A stretch of 39,064 nt of DNA from an uncultured Dorea sp. (lineage in GTDB: Bacteria; Bacillota; Clostridia; Lachnospirales; Lachnospiraceae): positions 1-39,064 of the forward strand of contig CAJTQA010000033.1 of the NCBI GenBank assembly GCA_910578455.1, given 5' to 3'. The notes beneath the pieces were generated by a model. It was not told where the DNA came from, did not search any database, and was given only the letters and a program-made list of their open reading frames with translations. Position 1 is the first letter of the stretch; each line of letters opens with the position of its first letter. This document shows positions 8,325 to 17,113 of this stretch, piece by piece. Position numbers and translations under genes: made by a program.

Positions 8325-9761
8325 TTAATCTATTATGGCAATCCTCATCATATTGCTGACTCCTGCCTGCCTTCCCCCCACCACAGGCGACGGGATTCCC
8401 GCCGTTAAGACTACTACATCTCCCGTCTCCGCAATCTGCTTTGCACACACCAGCTCAATGGCGCTGCTGCAGATGTCCTCCGTCGTGCGGACTTCAATGG
8501 ATTTCATCGGCCTTACGCCCCAGTAGATCTGCATCCTCCGAAGAGATGCCTGGTCTGGGCTTACTCCGATGATATCCGTCTTCGGCTTGAACTTGGACAC
8601 TACCCTCGCCGTCGCCCCGGACATGGACGGCGCGATAATGCATTTTGCCTTTAAGTTCCTTGCCGTAGAAACGGTAGCATACCCAAGGGCGCTGGATGCG
8701 CTCTTCATATGGTGAGCCTCCGACTTGTGCATCATCATGTCATAGTCTAAATGCTCTTCTGTATTTTCAACGATATGAACCATCATCCGAAGGGCCTCTA
8801 CCGGATATTTCCCGTTTGCCGTCTCGCCCGACAGCATCACGGCATCCGTTCCGTCATACACGGCATTGGCGACATCCGTCACCTCAGCCCTTGTAGGGCG
8901 GGGATTGCGGATCATGGAGTCCAGCATCTGGGTCGCCGTGATAACAGGCTTGTAGTTGTCGTTGCACTTCTGGATGAGCACTTTCTGAAGGTACGGAACT
9001 TCTTCAGCCGGAATCTCCACGCCAAGGTCTCCCCTGGCAACCATGACGCCGTCCGCACAGCGGATGATCTCGTCAATGTTCTGGATCCCTTCCGCGTTCT
9101 CAATCTTTGCGATAATCGGGATATACGGCGCGCCAAGCTCTCTTAAATACGCCTTTATCTCCAGGATGCACTCCGCATTCCGCACAAAAGACGCCGCGAT
9201 AAAATCAATCTCCTGCTCCACGCCGAATCTGATGTCATCCCTGTCCTTCTCGGTAATCGCCGGAAGCCTCACCGGTACGTTTGGAACGTTCACGCCCTTT
9301 CGCTCTCCCAGCTCACCGCCGTTTGTAATCTTGCACACAATCTCGCTGCGGGTCTTCTCCCGGACTTCAAGCCCGATAAGGCCGTCGTCGATCAATATCG
9401 TGCTGCCCACCTGCACATCGTCAATCAACCCTGCATATGTTATGGAAACCCTTGTTTCGTCTCCCTCAATCTCCTCTGTACATAATGTAAACATCTCCCC
9501 CGTCTCGAGCGAGACTTTCCTGCCGTCTTTCAGCACCCCGGTGCGGATCTCCGGCCCTTTCGTGTCCAAAAGGATGGCAACCGGAATTTTCTCTTCCTCC
9601 CTGAGCCGCTTTATCATGTCCATGCGCGCCTTTTGCTCCTCGTGGGTTCCGTGGGAGAAATTAAAGCGTGCGATATCCATGCCTTCTCTGATCAGTTTTC
9701 TCACAATCTCCGGATCATTCGTTCCCGGTCCCATGGTACATACGATTTTTGTCTTTTTCAT
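8325..9761 (-). CDS. pyk: Pyruvate kinase
   Basis: A 478-residue enzyme making pyruvate and ATP from phosphoenolpyruvate and ADP in the last step of glycolysis. Visible: N-terminal MKKTKIVCTMGPG, RFNFSHG near 33-39, LDTKGPEIR near 64-72, the active-site IAKIENAEG, MVARGDLGVE and ATQMLDSM stretches, and the C-terminal allosteric domain from about 345. It is the short form, without the extra PEP-utiliser domain found in Bacillus-type enzymes. The frame can start at a GTG at 9776, but that overlaps the GGAG site; ATG at 9761 gives the usual N terminus. It has its own promoter and terminator and is not in the gap-pgk-tpiA cluster elsewhere in the window. Confidence 0.96.
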   Translation of the reverse strand: MKKTKIVCTMGPGTNDPEIVRKLIREGMDIARFNFSHGTHEEQKARMDMIKRLREEEKIPVAILLDTKGPEIRTGVLKDGRKVSLETGEMFTLCTEEIEGDETRVSITYAGLIDDVQVGSTILIDDGLIGLEVREKTRSEIVCKITNGGELGERKGVNVPNVPVRLPAITEKDRDDIRFGVEQEIDFIAASFVRNAECILEIKAYLRELGAPYIPIIAKIENAEGIQNIDEIIRCADGVMVARGDLGVEIPAEEVPYLQKVLIQKCNDNYKPVITATQMLDSMIRNPRPTRAEVTDVANAVYDGTDAVMLSGETANGKYPVEALRMMVHIVENTEEHLDYDMMMHKSEAHHMKSASSALGYATVSTARNLKAKCIIAPSMSGATARVVSKFKPKTDIIGVSPDQASLRRMQIYWGVRPMKSIEVRTTEDICSSAIELVCAKQIAETGDVVVLTAGIPSPVVGGRQAGVSNMMRIAIID

Positions 9762-9800
9762 CTTTCCTGACGTCACTCCTTTATCTTAAATTCTTTTTCC

Positions 9801-9823
9801 GCTGCCCGCCCGCGGCAGGCAGC
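9801..9823 (-). promoter_or_regulatory. GC-rich leader hairpin upstream of pyk
   Basis: CTGCCTGCC and GGCGGGCAG form a nine-pair stem (one G-T pair) around a three-base loop in the pyk 5' leader. No T-run follows, so it is not a simple terminator. It may stabilise or regulate the mRNA; this is inferred. Confidence 0.45.
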
Positions 9824-9850
9824 CCTTTCTTACAATTCCTTCTCTATAAT

Positions 9851-9879
9851 ACTATACTTTGAATTGCCGCATCTTTCAA
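9851..9879 (-). promoter_or_regulatory. pyk promoter
   Basis: On the minus strand TTGAAA (9874-9879) and TATAGT (9851-9856) are separated by 17 bases, about 90 bases upstream of the pyk start. A good sigma-A match. Confidence 0.65.
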
Positions 9880-9929
9880 TCATTCTTTCAGGACAACCTG
9901 CACAAAAAAATATCAAAAATTTTGGAAAT

Positions 9930-9964
9930 AAAAAACGTCTGGTCATAGTATTCAGACGTTTTTT
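9930..9964. terminator. Bidirectional intrinsic terminator
   Basis: AAAAAACGTCTG at 9930-9941 pairs with CAGACGTTTTTT at 9953-9964 around an 11-base loop, with T-runs in both directions. It ends the minus-strand rhomboid-like gene ahead of the pyk promoter. Confidence 0.85.
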
Positions 9965-9975
9965 ACATATTCATA

Positions 9976-10848
9976 TCATTTTACATGCTCATGTGTAAAC
10001 AGATGATCCTGGCAATACTCATAATTCCCTTTGCATTTCGAACAGTATCTGAACTCCAGAGACGGATCGTCAAGCTCCGTCCTTCCGCACACCGCGCACC
10101 TGTGCTTTGCCCCTCCTGCGTATGCGCCCGTTCCGCGCTGCGCCTGTCTGACATTTCTCTTAAACTCATGTTTCCTCTTCATCTGTTTCGGCGCGTATGG
10201 TTTCAAATTCCTCGACCCCATAAAAAAGAGAAGGAAATTAAAGATCGAGACGATTGCCGCAACTGCGTTCGCCTTGTACAGTATGCCGTACAGCGGGTCT
10301 CCCCCGTAAGCGGGAAGGATCGCCTGAATCACCGCCCACAGAAAATATACGCCGTCCAGAAGCGCCAGCCACTTTACCTTCACCGGGATGATCATGTACA
10401 GCATGAACTGCACGTCCGGGAACAGCGCCGCAAACACGAAGAACAGTGACATGTTGAGGTAATGGCTCCCCATTGGGATGCTGAGCCCCGTCACAAGATA
10501 AATAAAAAGCGCTGCGATCACATGGAAAAACATGCCGGAAAAGAAATAAAGGTTAAACCGGAACGCTCCCCATGCATATTCTAACTGCCTCCCGATAAAA
10601 TAGTACAGTGACAGCGCAAAGAATATCCAGAGCAGGCTGTCCGACGGAGGATCTATAATAAATGTGGCAATCCTCCATATCTGGCCGTGCAGGATGGCGC
10701 GCGCGTCCAGGCTCAGATATGCGCTGTAAAACATCGGATTAATCATATTCAGCACAAATCCCGCACCGTAGAGGACGATAATGTACGTCATCAGGTTCGG
10801 GATTGCGTACCTGCCAAATTTACGTTCAAGCTTACTTATCCAGTCCAT
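9976..10848 (-). CDS. Rhomboid-fold membrane protein with C-terminal zinc ribbon
   Basis: A 290-residue integral membrane protein. About six hydrophobic spans cover residues 15-215. Rhomboid/derlin hallmarks are HGQIWRIATFI after the first span and GRQLEYAWGAFRFNLYF before the third, plus ALFPD further on. The GxSG catalytic motif and its serine are not visible: the aligned position reads HYLNMS, so protease activity is doubtful. After a basic linker, the last 45 residues carry CAVC, CSKC and a C-x-x-H-rich end, a likely zinc ribbon. ATG at 10848 is chosen for the AGGAG site eight bases upstream; the longer frame lacks one. It has its own strong promoter. Annotated in relatives as rhomboid family or hypothetical; substrate unknown. 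Confidence 0.75.
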   Translation of the reverse strand: MDWISKLERKFGRYAIPNLMTYIIVLYGAGFVLNMINPMFYSAYLSLDARAILHGQIWRIATFIIDPPSDSLLWIFFALSLYYFIGRQLEYAWGAFRFNLYFFSGMFFHVIAALFIYLVTGLSIPMGSHYLNMSLFFVFAALFPDVQFMLYMIIPVKVKWLALLDGVYFLWAVIQAILPAYGGDPLYGILYKANAVAAIVSIFNFLLFFMGSRNLKPYAPKQMKRKHEFKRNVRQAQRGTGAYAGGAKHRCAVCGRTELDDPSLEFRYCSKCKGNYEYCQDHLFTHEHVK

Positions 10849-10905
10849 AAAATTCACTCCTGTAAAACTGCCAAAATTTACTTTCAAAAGATATGCGATA
10901 TGATG

Positions 10906-10934
10906 ATTTTACCTGTTCATCACACGTTTGTCAA
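10906..10934 (-). promoter_or_regulatory. Promoter of the rhomboid-like gene
   Basis: On the minus strand a perfect TTGACA (10929-10934) and TAAAAT (10906-10911), 17 bases apart, about 60 bases before the start codon. It diverges from the plus-strand promoter at 10987. Confidence 0.75.
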
Positions 10935-10986
10935 TTCTACTGCGAAAGTTTAATGCCATTTTTATATTCTTGTTACATTTTGTTGA

Positions 10987-11015
10987 TTGTCAATCTGAAA
11001 AAATTGTCGTATAAT
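10987..11015 (+). promoter_or_regulatory. Promoter of the giant activase/dehydratase-like gene
   Basis: TTGTCA at 10987-10992 and a perfect TATAAT at 11010-11015 with a 17-base spacer. It lies 84 bases before the ATG at 11099, which follows an AAAAGGAGAG ribosome site. Confidence 0.8.
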
Positions 11016-11098
11016 GTTACAGGCTATAAACCATAAACACATTTAATAGGTAAACACACACATAAAATATTTCGTTGAGTTAAAAGGAGAGATATTTC

Positions 11099-14000
11099 AT
11101 GGGAAAGAAAGAATTCTACACGTTGGGCATCGACATTGGCTCTACGACTGTAAAAATCGCGATCTTAGATATAAATAACGATGTAGTCTTTTCTGACTAT
11201 GAACGGCATTTTGCCAATATACAGGAAACCCTTTCCGACCTTTTGGGGAGGGCGACCTACAAGCTTGGCGCAGTCTATGCCTCCCCGGTCATTACCGGAT
11301 CCGGAGGGCTTGCCCTCGCCAGGCATCTAGACGTGCCTTTTGTCCAGGAAGTCATTGCAGTTTCTACCGCCCTGCAGGATTATGCGCCCCAGACCGACGT
11401 AGCGATTGAGCTTGGGGGCGAGGACGCCAAGATCATCTACTTTGAAGGCGGCAGCGTGGAACAGCGCATGAACGGCGTATGCGCCGGGGGAACCGGCTCT
11501 TTTATCGATCAGATGGCATCCCTTCTTCAGACCGATGCCTCCGGCCTTAATGAGTATGCCAAAAATTACCGGGCACTCTACTCTATCGCTGCCCGGTGCG
11601 GCGTATTCGCAAAATCCGATATCCAGCCCCTCATCAATGAAGGAGCGTCAAAGGAAGACCTGGCAGCGTCCATCTTCCAGGCGGTGGTAAACCAGACCAT
11701 CAGCGGGCTGGCATGCGGAAAGCCCATCCGGGGGCACGTGGCGTTCCTGGGAGGCCCCCTGCACTTCCTGTCCGAGCTTAAGAATGCTTTCATCCGCACG
11801 TTAAAGCTGGACGACGAGCACACCGTAGCGCCAAAACACTCGCATTTATTTGCCGCCATCGGATCGGCGCTGAACTCAGAAAGGAACCTTCACATCTCCC
11901 TGCGCGCCATGCAGGAACGGCTGGAGCGAAGGATCAAGCTGGACTTCGAGGTTGACCGCATGGAGCCGCTTTTTGCGTCGGAGAGTGATTTTCATGCTTT
12001 CATACAGCGGCATAATAAGCACCAGGTTCCTGTTAAAGACTTAAAAAGTTACCAGGGGAACGCATTCCTTGGGATAGACGCCGGCTCCACCACGACAAAA
12101 GCCGCTTTGGTAGGCGACGACGGAACCCTCCTGTACTCTTTTTACCACAATAATGACGGAGACCCCCTGGGCACTACCATAAACGCCATTAAAGACATCT
12201 ACGGCCAGCTGCCGGAAGGCGTAAATATCGTCCACTCCTGCTCCACCGGCTACGGCGAAGCGCTTATTAAGTCTGCCCTCCTTCTGGATGAGGGCGAGGT
12301 CGAAACAGTGGCGCACTATTATGCCGCGTCCTTTTTTGAGCCGGACGTAGACTGCATCCTGGACATCGGCGGACAGGACATGAAATGCATAAAGATCAAG
12401 AACCACACCGTTGACAGCGTCCAGCTCAACGAAGCCTGCTCTTCCGGCTGCGGCTCTTTCATTGAGACCTTTGCAAAGTCTCTGAATTATTCTGTGGAAG
12501 AATTTGCACACGAGGCATTATTTGCCCATGACCCTATCGACCTGGGCACACGCTGCACCGTGTTCATGAACTCAAAAGTAAAGCAGGCGCAGAAGGAAGG
12601 GGCTGCCGTATCTGACATCTCCGCCGGCCTCGCCTACTCTGTCATAAAAAATGCGCTTTTCAAAGTGATCAAAGTGTCCGACGCGTCGGAGCTTGGCCGC
12701 CACATCGTCGTGCAGGGCGGCACCTTCTACAACAACGCCGTCCTCCGCAGCTTTGAAAAAATCGCATGCTGCGAGGCGATCCGCCCGGACATTGCAGGAA
12801 TCATGGGAGCTTTCGGGGCGGCTCTCATTGCCAGGGAGCGCTACTCCGGTTGCAAAGGCACTACCATGCTCCCGATCGAAGAGATTGAGGCTCTGGAATA
12901 CTCTACGACCATGACCAAATGCCGGGGCTGCACCAATACATGCAGGCTCACCATCAGCCACTTCAGCGGAGGGCGGAAATTCATAACCGGAAACCGCTGC
13001 GAGCGGGGGCTCGGCAAAGAAAAAAATGCCAATCAGCTGCCAAACTTATTTGAGTATAAGCTCAAACGGTACTTCGACTACACTCCTCTCAGCGAAACGC
13101 AGGCAGAGAGGGGTGTCATCGGCATCCCGCGGGTTCTCAACATGTATGAGAACTACCCGTTCTGGTTCACGTTTTTTAACGAGCTTAAGTTCAGCGTCCT
13201 CCTCTCTCCTACGTCTACCAGAAAGATTTACGAGCTGGGCATCGAGTCCATACCGAGCGAATCGGAATGTTATCCGGCAAAGCTCGCCCACGGCCATGTG
13301 CAGTGGCTAATCGAACACGGGGCAAAACGGATCTTCTATCCCAGCATTCCTTATGAGAGGAAGGAATTTGCAGACGCAAACAATTGCTATAACTGCCCCA
13401 TTGTCACCTCCTATCCGGAGAACATAAAAAATAATATAGACGCTATCATAAACGGTGAAGTAGACTTCATGCACCCTTTCCTATCCCTGCAAAATGAGGA
13501 GACGATCTCTGAGCGCCTTACGCAGGAACTGTCGGAAAAGTTCGGCATCAGGGAAAGCGAGATAAGTTCCGCCGTCCGCGCTGCATGGGCAGAGCTTACG
13601 GCCTGCCGTGAAGATATGCAAAAAAAGGGCGAGGAGACGATCGCGTTTCTGGAAAAGACGGGGAACCGGGGCATTGTCCTTGCCGGGCGGCCCTACCATA
13701 TAGACCCGGAAGTCAACCACGGGCTGCCAGAGCTTATTAATTCCTATGGCATCGCCGTGCTGACAGAGGATTCCGTCTCCCACCTGAACCCGGTAGAACG
13801 GCCGATCAATGTTATGGATCAGTGGATGTACCACTCACGCCTCTACGCGGCGGCAAACTACGTGAAGACTACGGAAAACCTGGACTTTATCCAACTCAAC
13901 TCTTTCGGCTGCGGGCTGGATGCCGTCACCACGGATCAGGCAGCCGAGATTTTGAACAATTCCGATAAAATCTATACCTCCCTGAAAATTGACGAGGTAA

Positions 14001-15343
14001 ACAACTTGGGCGCGGCCAGAATCCGGATACGCTCCCTTCTCGCCGCCATTCGGGTGCGGGAACAGAAAAAAGAAACACGGCAGATTCGTCCGGCTTCCAT
14101 TGAGAAAGTGCCGTTCACAAAAGAAATGCGTAAGCAGTATACCATTCTGTGCCCCCAGATGTCTCCTATCCATTTTGAGCTTCTGGAGCCTGCCCTCAAT
14201 GCTTCCGGCTACCATCTGGAGGTCCTGCCAAACGACAACAAACGGGCGGTTGACGTAGGGCTGAAATATGTGAACAACGACGCGTGTTACCCTTCCCTCA
14301 TGGTTGTGGGCCAGATTATGGACGCCATCCTTTCCGGGCAGTACGATACGGACAGGATTGCCGTCATTATCAGCCAGACAGGCGGCGGCTGCAGAGCGTC
14401 AAACTATATCGGGTTCATCCGACGCGCATTGAAAAAAGCCGGCTATTCCCATATCCCGGTAATCTCCGTCAATTTAAGCGGACTCGAAGAAAATCCGGGG
14501 TTTAAGCTCACGCCCCTCCTTATTCTCCGCGGGATGTACGCCATTATATTCGGCGATATCTTTATGAAATGCGTTTACCGGACGCGCCCCTATGAGGCTG
14601 TTCCCGGCTCCGCAAACGCGATGCATGAAAAGTGGAAAAAAATATGCCAGGACTTTTTGTCAGGAGGATATCCGTCCAGGCGAAGATTCAAAAAAATATG
14701 CCAGGATATTATTGCAGACTTTGACCGCAATATCGGGCTTTCAGACGTGAAAAAACCGCGGGTAGGCATCGTCGGGGAAATCCTCGTAAAATTCCTCCCT
14801 GCGGCGAACAATTATCTTGTAGAACTGCTGGAGAGCGAAGGCGCTGAGGCCGTAGTGCCAGACTTATTAGATTTCCTGCTCTATTCTTTCTACAACCAGA
14901 ATTTTAAAACGGAGAAACTAGGTTTCGCGAAGTCAAAGGCTCGGATGGGCAACTTAGGGATCCGGTTTTTGGAATGGCTCCGGAAACCTGCCACAGATGC
15001 CTTTAGGAAAAGCTGCCGTTTTGATCCCCCGGCTAAGATTGAAGAGCTTGGGAAGATGGCATCTGAAATCGTCTCTCTCGGAAACCAGACCGGGGAAGGA
15101 TGGTTCCTCACCGGAGAGATGCTTGAACTGATACATAGCGGTGCGCCTAATATCGTATGTACGCAGCCCTTTGCCTGCCTTCCGAACCATGTGGTAGGAA
15201 AGGGCGTTATCAAAGAGCTGAGGAGGCGCCACCCTGAGTCAAATATCGTAGCCATCGACTTTGACCCGGGTGCCAGCGAAGTAAACCAGCTGAACCGGCT
15301 GAAACTTATGCTGTCCACAGCACACAAATCTCTGGAGCCATAA
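11099..15343 (+). CDS. Acyl-CoA dehydratase activase-related protein (two BadF/HgdC-type ATPase domains fused to a dehydratase-like part)
   Basis: A 1414-residue protein. Residues 7-265 and about 322-585 are two ASKHA-fold ATPase domains of the BadF/BadG/HgdC family, each opening with the phosphate loop GID-x-GSTT-x-K. They contain the conserved cysteines that hold a bridging 4Fe-4S cluster in known activators (NGVCAGGTGSF and NEACSSGCGSF). Near 605-615 a CRGCTNTC motif opens a DUF2229-type region. The rest (about 640-1410) resembles the 2-hydroxyacyl-CoA dehydratase/CoA-protein activase module, with cysteines in SESECYPAK, NNCYNCP and NNDACYPS. The 1400-residue length is normal for this clostridial family. 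It is expressed alone, with its own promoter and terminator. In the characterised family the ATPase injects an electron into an Fe-S dehydratase; the substrate of this fused type is unknown to me. Confidence 0.88.
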   Translation: MGKKEFYTLGIDIGSTTVKIAILDINNDVVFSDYERHFANIQETLSDLLGRATYKLGAVYASPVITGSGGLALARHLDVPFVQEVIAVSTALQDYAPQTDVAIELGGEDAKIIYFEGGSVEQRMNGVCAGGTGSFIDQMASLLQTDASGLNEYAKNYRALYSIAARCGVFAKSDIQPLINEGASKEDLAASIFQAVVNQTISGLACGKPIRGHVAFLGGPLHFLSELKNAFIRTLKLDDEHTVAPKHSHLFAAIGSALNSERNLHISLRAMQERLERRIKLDFEVDRMEPLFASESDFHAFIQRHNKHQVPVKDLKSYQGNAFLGIDAGSTTTKAALVGDDGTLLYSFYHNNDGDPLGTTINAIKDIYGQLPEGVNIVHSCSTGYGEALIKSALLLDEGEVETVAHYYAASFFEPDVDCILDIGGQDMKCIKIKNHTVDSVQLNEACSSGCGSFIETFAKSLNYSVEEFAHEALFAHDPIDLGTRCTVFMNSKVKQAQKEGAAVSDISAGLAYSVIKNALFKVIKVSDASELGRHIVVQGGTFYNNAVLRSFEKIACCEAIRPDIAGIMGAFGAALIARERYSGCKGTTMLPIEEIEALEYSTTMTKCRGCTNTCRLTISHFSGGRKFITGNRCERGLGKEKNANQLPNLFEYKLKRYFDYTPLSETQAERGVIGIPRVLNMYENYPFWFTFFNELKFSVLLSPTSTRKIYELGIESIPSESECYPAKLAHGHVQWLIEHGAKRIFYPSIPYERKEFADANNCYNCPIVTSYPENIKNNIDAIINGEVDFMHPFLSLQNEETISERLTQELSEKFGIRESEISSAVRAAWAELTACREDMQKKGEETIAFLEKTGNRGIVLAGRPYHIDPEVNHGLPELINSYGIAVLTEDSVSHLNPVERPINVMDQWMYHSRLYAAANYVKTTENLDFIQLNSFGCGLDAVTTDQAAEILNNSDKIYTSLKIDEVNNLGAARIRIRSLLAAIRVREQKKETRQIRPASIEKVPFTKEMRKQYTILCPQMSPIHFELLEPALNASGYHLEVLPNDNKRAVDVGLKYVNNDACYPSLMVVGQIMDAILSGQYDTDRIAVIISQTGGGCRASNYIGFIRRALKKAGYSHIPVISVNLSGLEENPGFKLTPLLILRGMYAIIFGDIFMKCVYRTRPYEAVPGSANAMHEKWKKICQDFLSGGYPSRRRFKKICQDIIADFDRNIGLSDVKKPRVGIVGEILVKFLPAANNYLVELLESEGAEAVVPDLLDFLLYSFYNQNFKTEKLGFAKSKARMGNLGIRFLEWLRKPATDAFRKSCRFDPPAKIEELGKMASEIVSLGNQTGEGWFLTGEMLELIHSGAPNIVCTQPFACLPNHVVGKGVIKELRRRHPESNIVAIDFDPGASEVNQLNRLKLMLSTAHKSLEP

Positions 15344-15350
15344 GCATATA

Positions 15351-15394
15351 GATATCCCTGCGGCATGCCTCGCATACCCCAGGGATATCTTTTT
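15351..15394 (+). terminator. Intrinsic terminator of the activase gene
   Basis: GATATCCCTG (15351-15360) pairs with CAGGGATATC (15380-15389), followed by TTTTT, eight bases after the gene's stop. Confidence 0.9.
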
Positions 15395-15411
15395 ACACAT
15401 CTGCCCTTTCT

Positions 15412-15993
15412 TCAATCTGACCGAAGCTTAATCTCCTTAAGCTCTCTCCTGCATTTCTTATAATCCGGAAAATATCTTCCCACCTCCGCCCAGAATTCGC
15501 CTGAGTGGTTCATATGCCTTCTGTGCGCCAACTCATGCACGACCACATAATCTAAAAGCTCCTCCGGCAGGAAATAGAGCAGATAATTAAAGTTAAGGTT
15601 TCCCTTCGCGCTGCAGCTCCCCCACCGTGACTTCTGGCTCCGCACCGTTACCCTTCCGACGGCAACCCCCATTAAGCCGCTGTAATGCCGCACCCGTTCA
15701 AGAAATCTTTCCTTCATCCTCACAGTCTGCGCCGCCGTCATCTCCCCTAGCCGAGGCGCGTCAACTGCCTTCCTCTTTTCTTCCCTCTCCTTGGAAAGAC
15801 GCACTTTATCGAATATCCACCCTTTATGCTCTTCTAAAAACTTTTTAAGCTCCCGGTCTGAGAGCCTTCCCGGTATCCTTGCAAATACTTCTCCGCCCGC
15901 CCTAACTTCCAAGCCAATGCTTTTCCTTGCGGAGCGTATGACCTGAATGAGCGCCTCCTTGCCTTCCCCTGATATTTTATATTGTATGATCAT
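15412..15993 (-). CDS. YgjP-type zinc metallopeptidase (DUF45, SprT/WLM-like)
   Basis: A 193-residue cytoplasmic protein. The zinc-peptidase motif HELAH is at 153-157, with the third ligand likely H163 in NHSGEFW. The family-specific RWGSC is at 123-127. Length and order (beta-rich N terminus, helical linker at 45-105, then the peptidase core) match YgjP/M48-like proteins. The physiological substrate is not known. ATG at 15993 is preceded by an AGGA-type site. It stands alone on the minus strand, convergent with the activase gene and downstream of the TDT transporter. Confidence 0.87.
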   Translation of the reverse strand: MIIQYKISGEGKEALIQVIRSARKSIGLEVRAGGEVFARIPGRLSDRELKKFLEEHKGWIFDKVRLSKEREEKRKAVDAPRLGEMTAAQTVRMKERFLERVRHYSGLMGVAVGRVTVRSQKSRWGSCSAKGNLNFNYLLYFLPEELLDYVVVHELAHRRHMNHSGEFWAEVGRYFPDYKKCRRELKEIKLRSD

Positions 15994-16085
15994 CTTTTGT
16001 TTCCTCCATGTTATTTACATTGTAACATACAATGATTAAACATGAAAGAATACCGAAAAGTTTCCTAACTTGAGAGAAATGAATC

Positions 16086-16119
16086 AGCCTGCCAATGAAC
16101 CTAAACTCACTGGCAGGCT
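16086..16119 (-). terminator. Probable terminator after the TDT transporter gene
   Basis: AGCCTGCCA (16086-16094) and TGGCAGGCT (16111-16119) form a perfect nine-base stem just past the transporter stop. The T-run on the minus strand is weak (GATTCATTT). Confidence 0.6.
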
Positions 16120-16136
16120 GTCTTTATAATTCCACC

Positions 16137-17057
16137 CTACTTTTTCCCTCCAAATATCGCCATTATAAATCTCATATACACATATGCCACAAACAGCACC
16201 GCAATCACTGTTTCAACTACCACTGCCATCTTAAGCGCCGGCATCGGACTTCCCATATTCATCAGGCAGGCTGCCGTCTGCTTTGTCGCAATAGCGCTAA
16301 TCACAAATGGGAATGTAAACGCCGCCATGCTGGGGTAAAATGAAAACTTAAGGTACAATACCGCTTTGGCAAGCGCAAAAATATAAAGTATTGTCGCTAC
16401 AGCAAGCATCCCCAGCAGAAATCCTTTTGACTTCGGCGTTACCGACTGCACATACCCCGCAATGCAAAGACTTGCCGGAGCTGCATAGATACAGATCAAC
16501 GCCTTTGCCGGTTCCGGAACCTCCTTAAATTTCACATAGCGGTAAGTCACCAACACCATCAGCACAATAAGGCTTACAAACCCAAACCAGAATGCTGCAG
16601 CGCCGATTCCCGGCTTTTCATATGCCGGAGCAGTAACCGCTGCTACCGCAATCCCCACATATACGATATAATAGCTTGCAAATACCTTGGGCATCTGAAT
16701 CTTTACAATAAATTTCACCGTAAACCAAACAATCAACACAATATGCAAAGCAATCGCCAGTATCCAGATATAAAACGCAGCCTGTCCGATAAAAGGTTTT
16801 ATATACGTACTCAATATCATCAAAGCCATAGGAAACGTTCCTGCCACGCTCGCCATGATGGGGTTTTTCATATCCTCTTTCACATTTTCCCGGAACATTA
16901 TCAGCTTTAAGAGCACCAGTACCAGAAGAAACGCCGCAAACACTCCGCAGACATATCGGATTCCTTCCGAGTAGCTTTGTAAAAGATTACCCAAAGCCGC
17001 TGTTCCAAGCATCACGCCACAGAGAGGAACCGGTATTCTTTGAATTATATTTCTCAA
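16137..17057 (-). CDS. TDT-family membrane transporter (C4-dicarboxylate/tellurite/sulfite exporter family)
   Basis: About 306 residues with ten hydrophobic spans from residue 10 to the C terminus, and the N-terminal RIPVPLCGVMLGTAALGNL pattern typical of the TehA/Mae1/Ssu1 family. These proteins move small anions such as malate or sulfite, or act as SLAC1-like anion channels. The frame is open further upstream, but the likely start is TTG at 17057: AGAGG sits eight bases before it and the N terminus then matches the family. It begins 56 bases after the Cys-rich protein gene, so the two form a unit, with a LysR gene upstream. Substrate cannot be assigned. Confidence 0.82.
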   Translation of the reverse strand: MRNIIQRIPVPLCGVMLGTAALGNLLQSYSEGIRYVCGVFAAFLLVLVLLKLIMFRENVKEDMKNPIMASVAGTFPMALMILSTYIKPFIGQAAFYIWILAIALHIVLIVWFTVKFIVKIQMPKVFASYYIVYVGIAVAAVTAPAYEKPGIGAAAFWFGFVSLIVLMVLVTYRYVKFKEVPEPAKALICIYAAPASLCIAGYVQSVTPKSKGFLLGMLAVATILYIFALAKAVLYLKFSFYPSMAAFTFPFVISAIATKQTAACLMNMGSPMPALKMAVVVETVIAVLFVAYVYMRFIMAIFGGKK

Positions 17058-17113
17058 TTTTTTTACCTCTTTTCTCTCATTCTTGCAATATATTTTTCCT
17101 GAATTAGTCTTTT

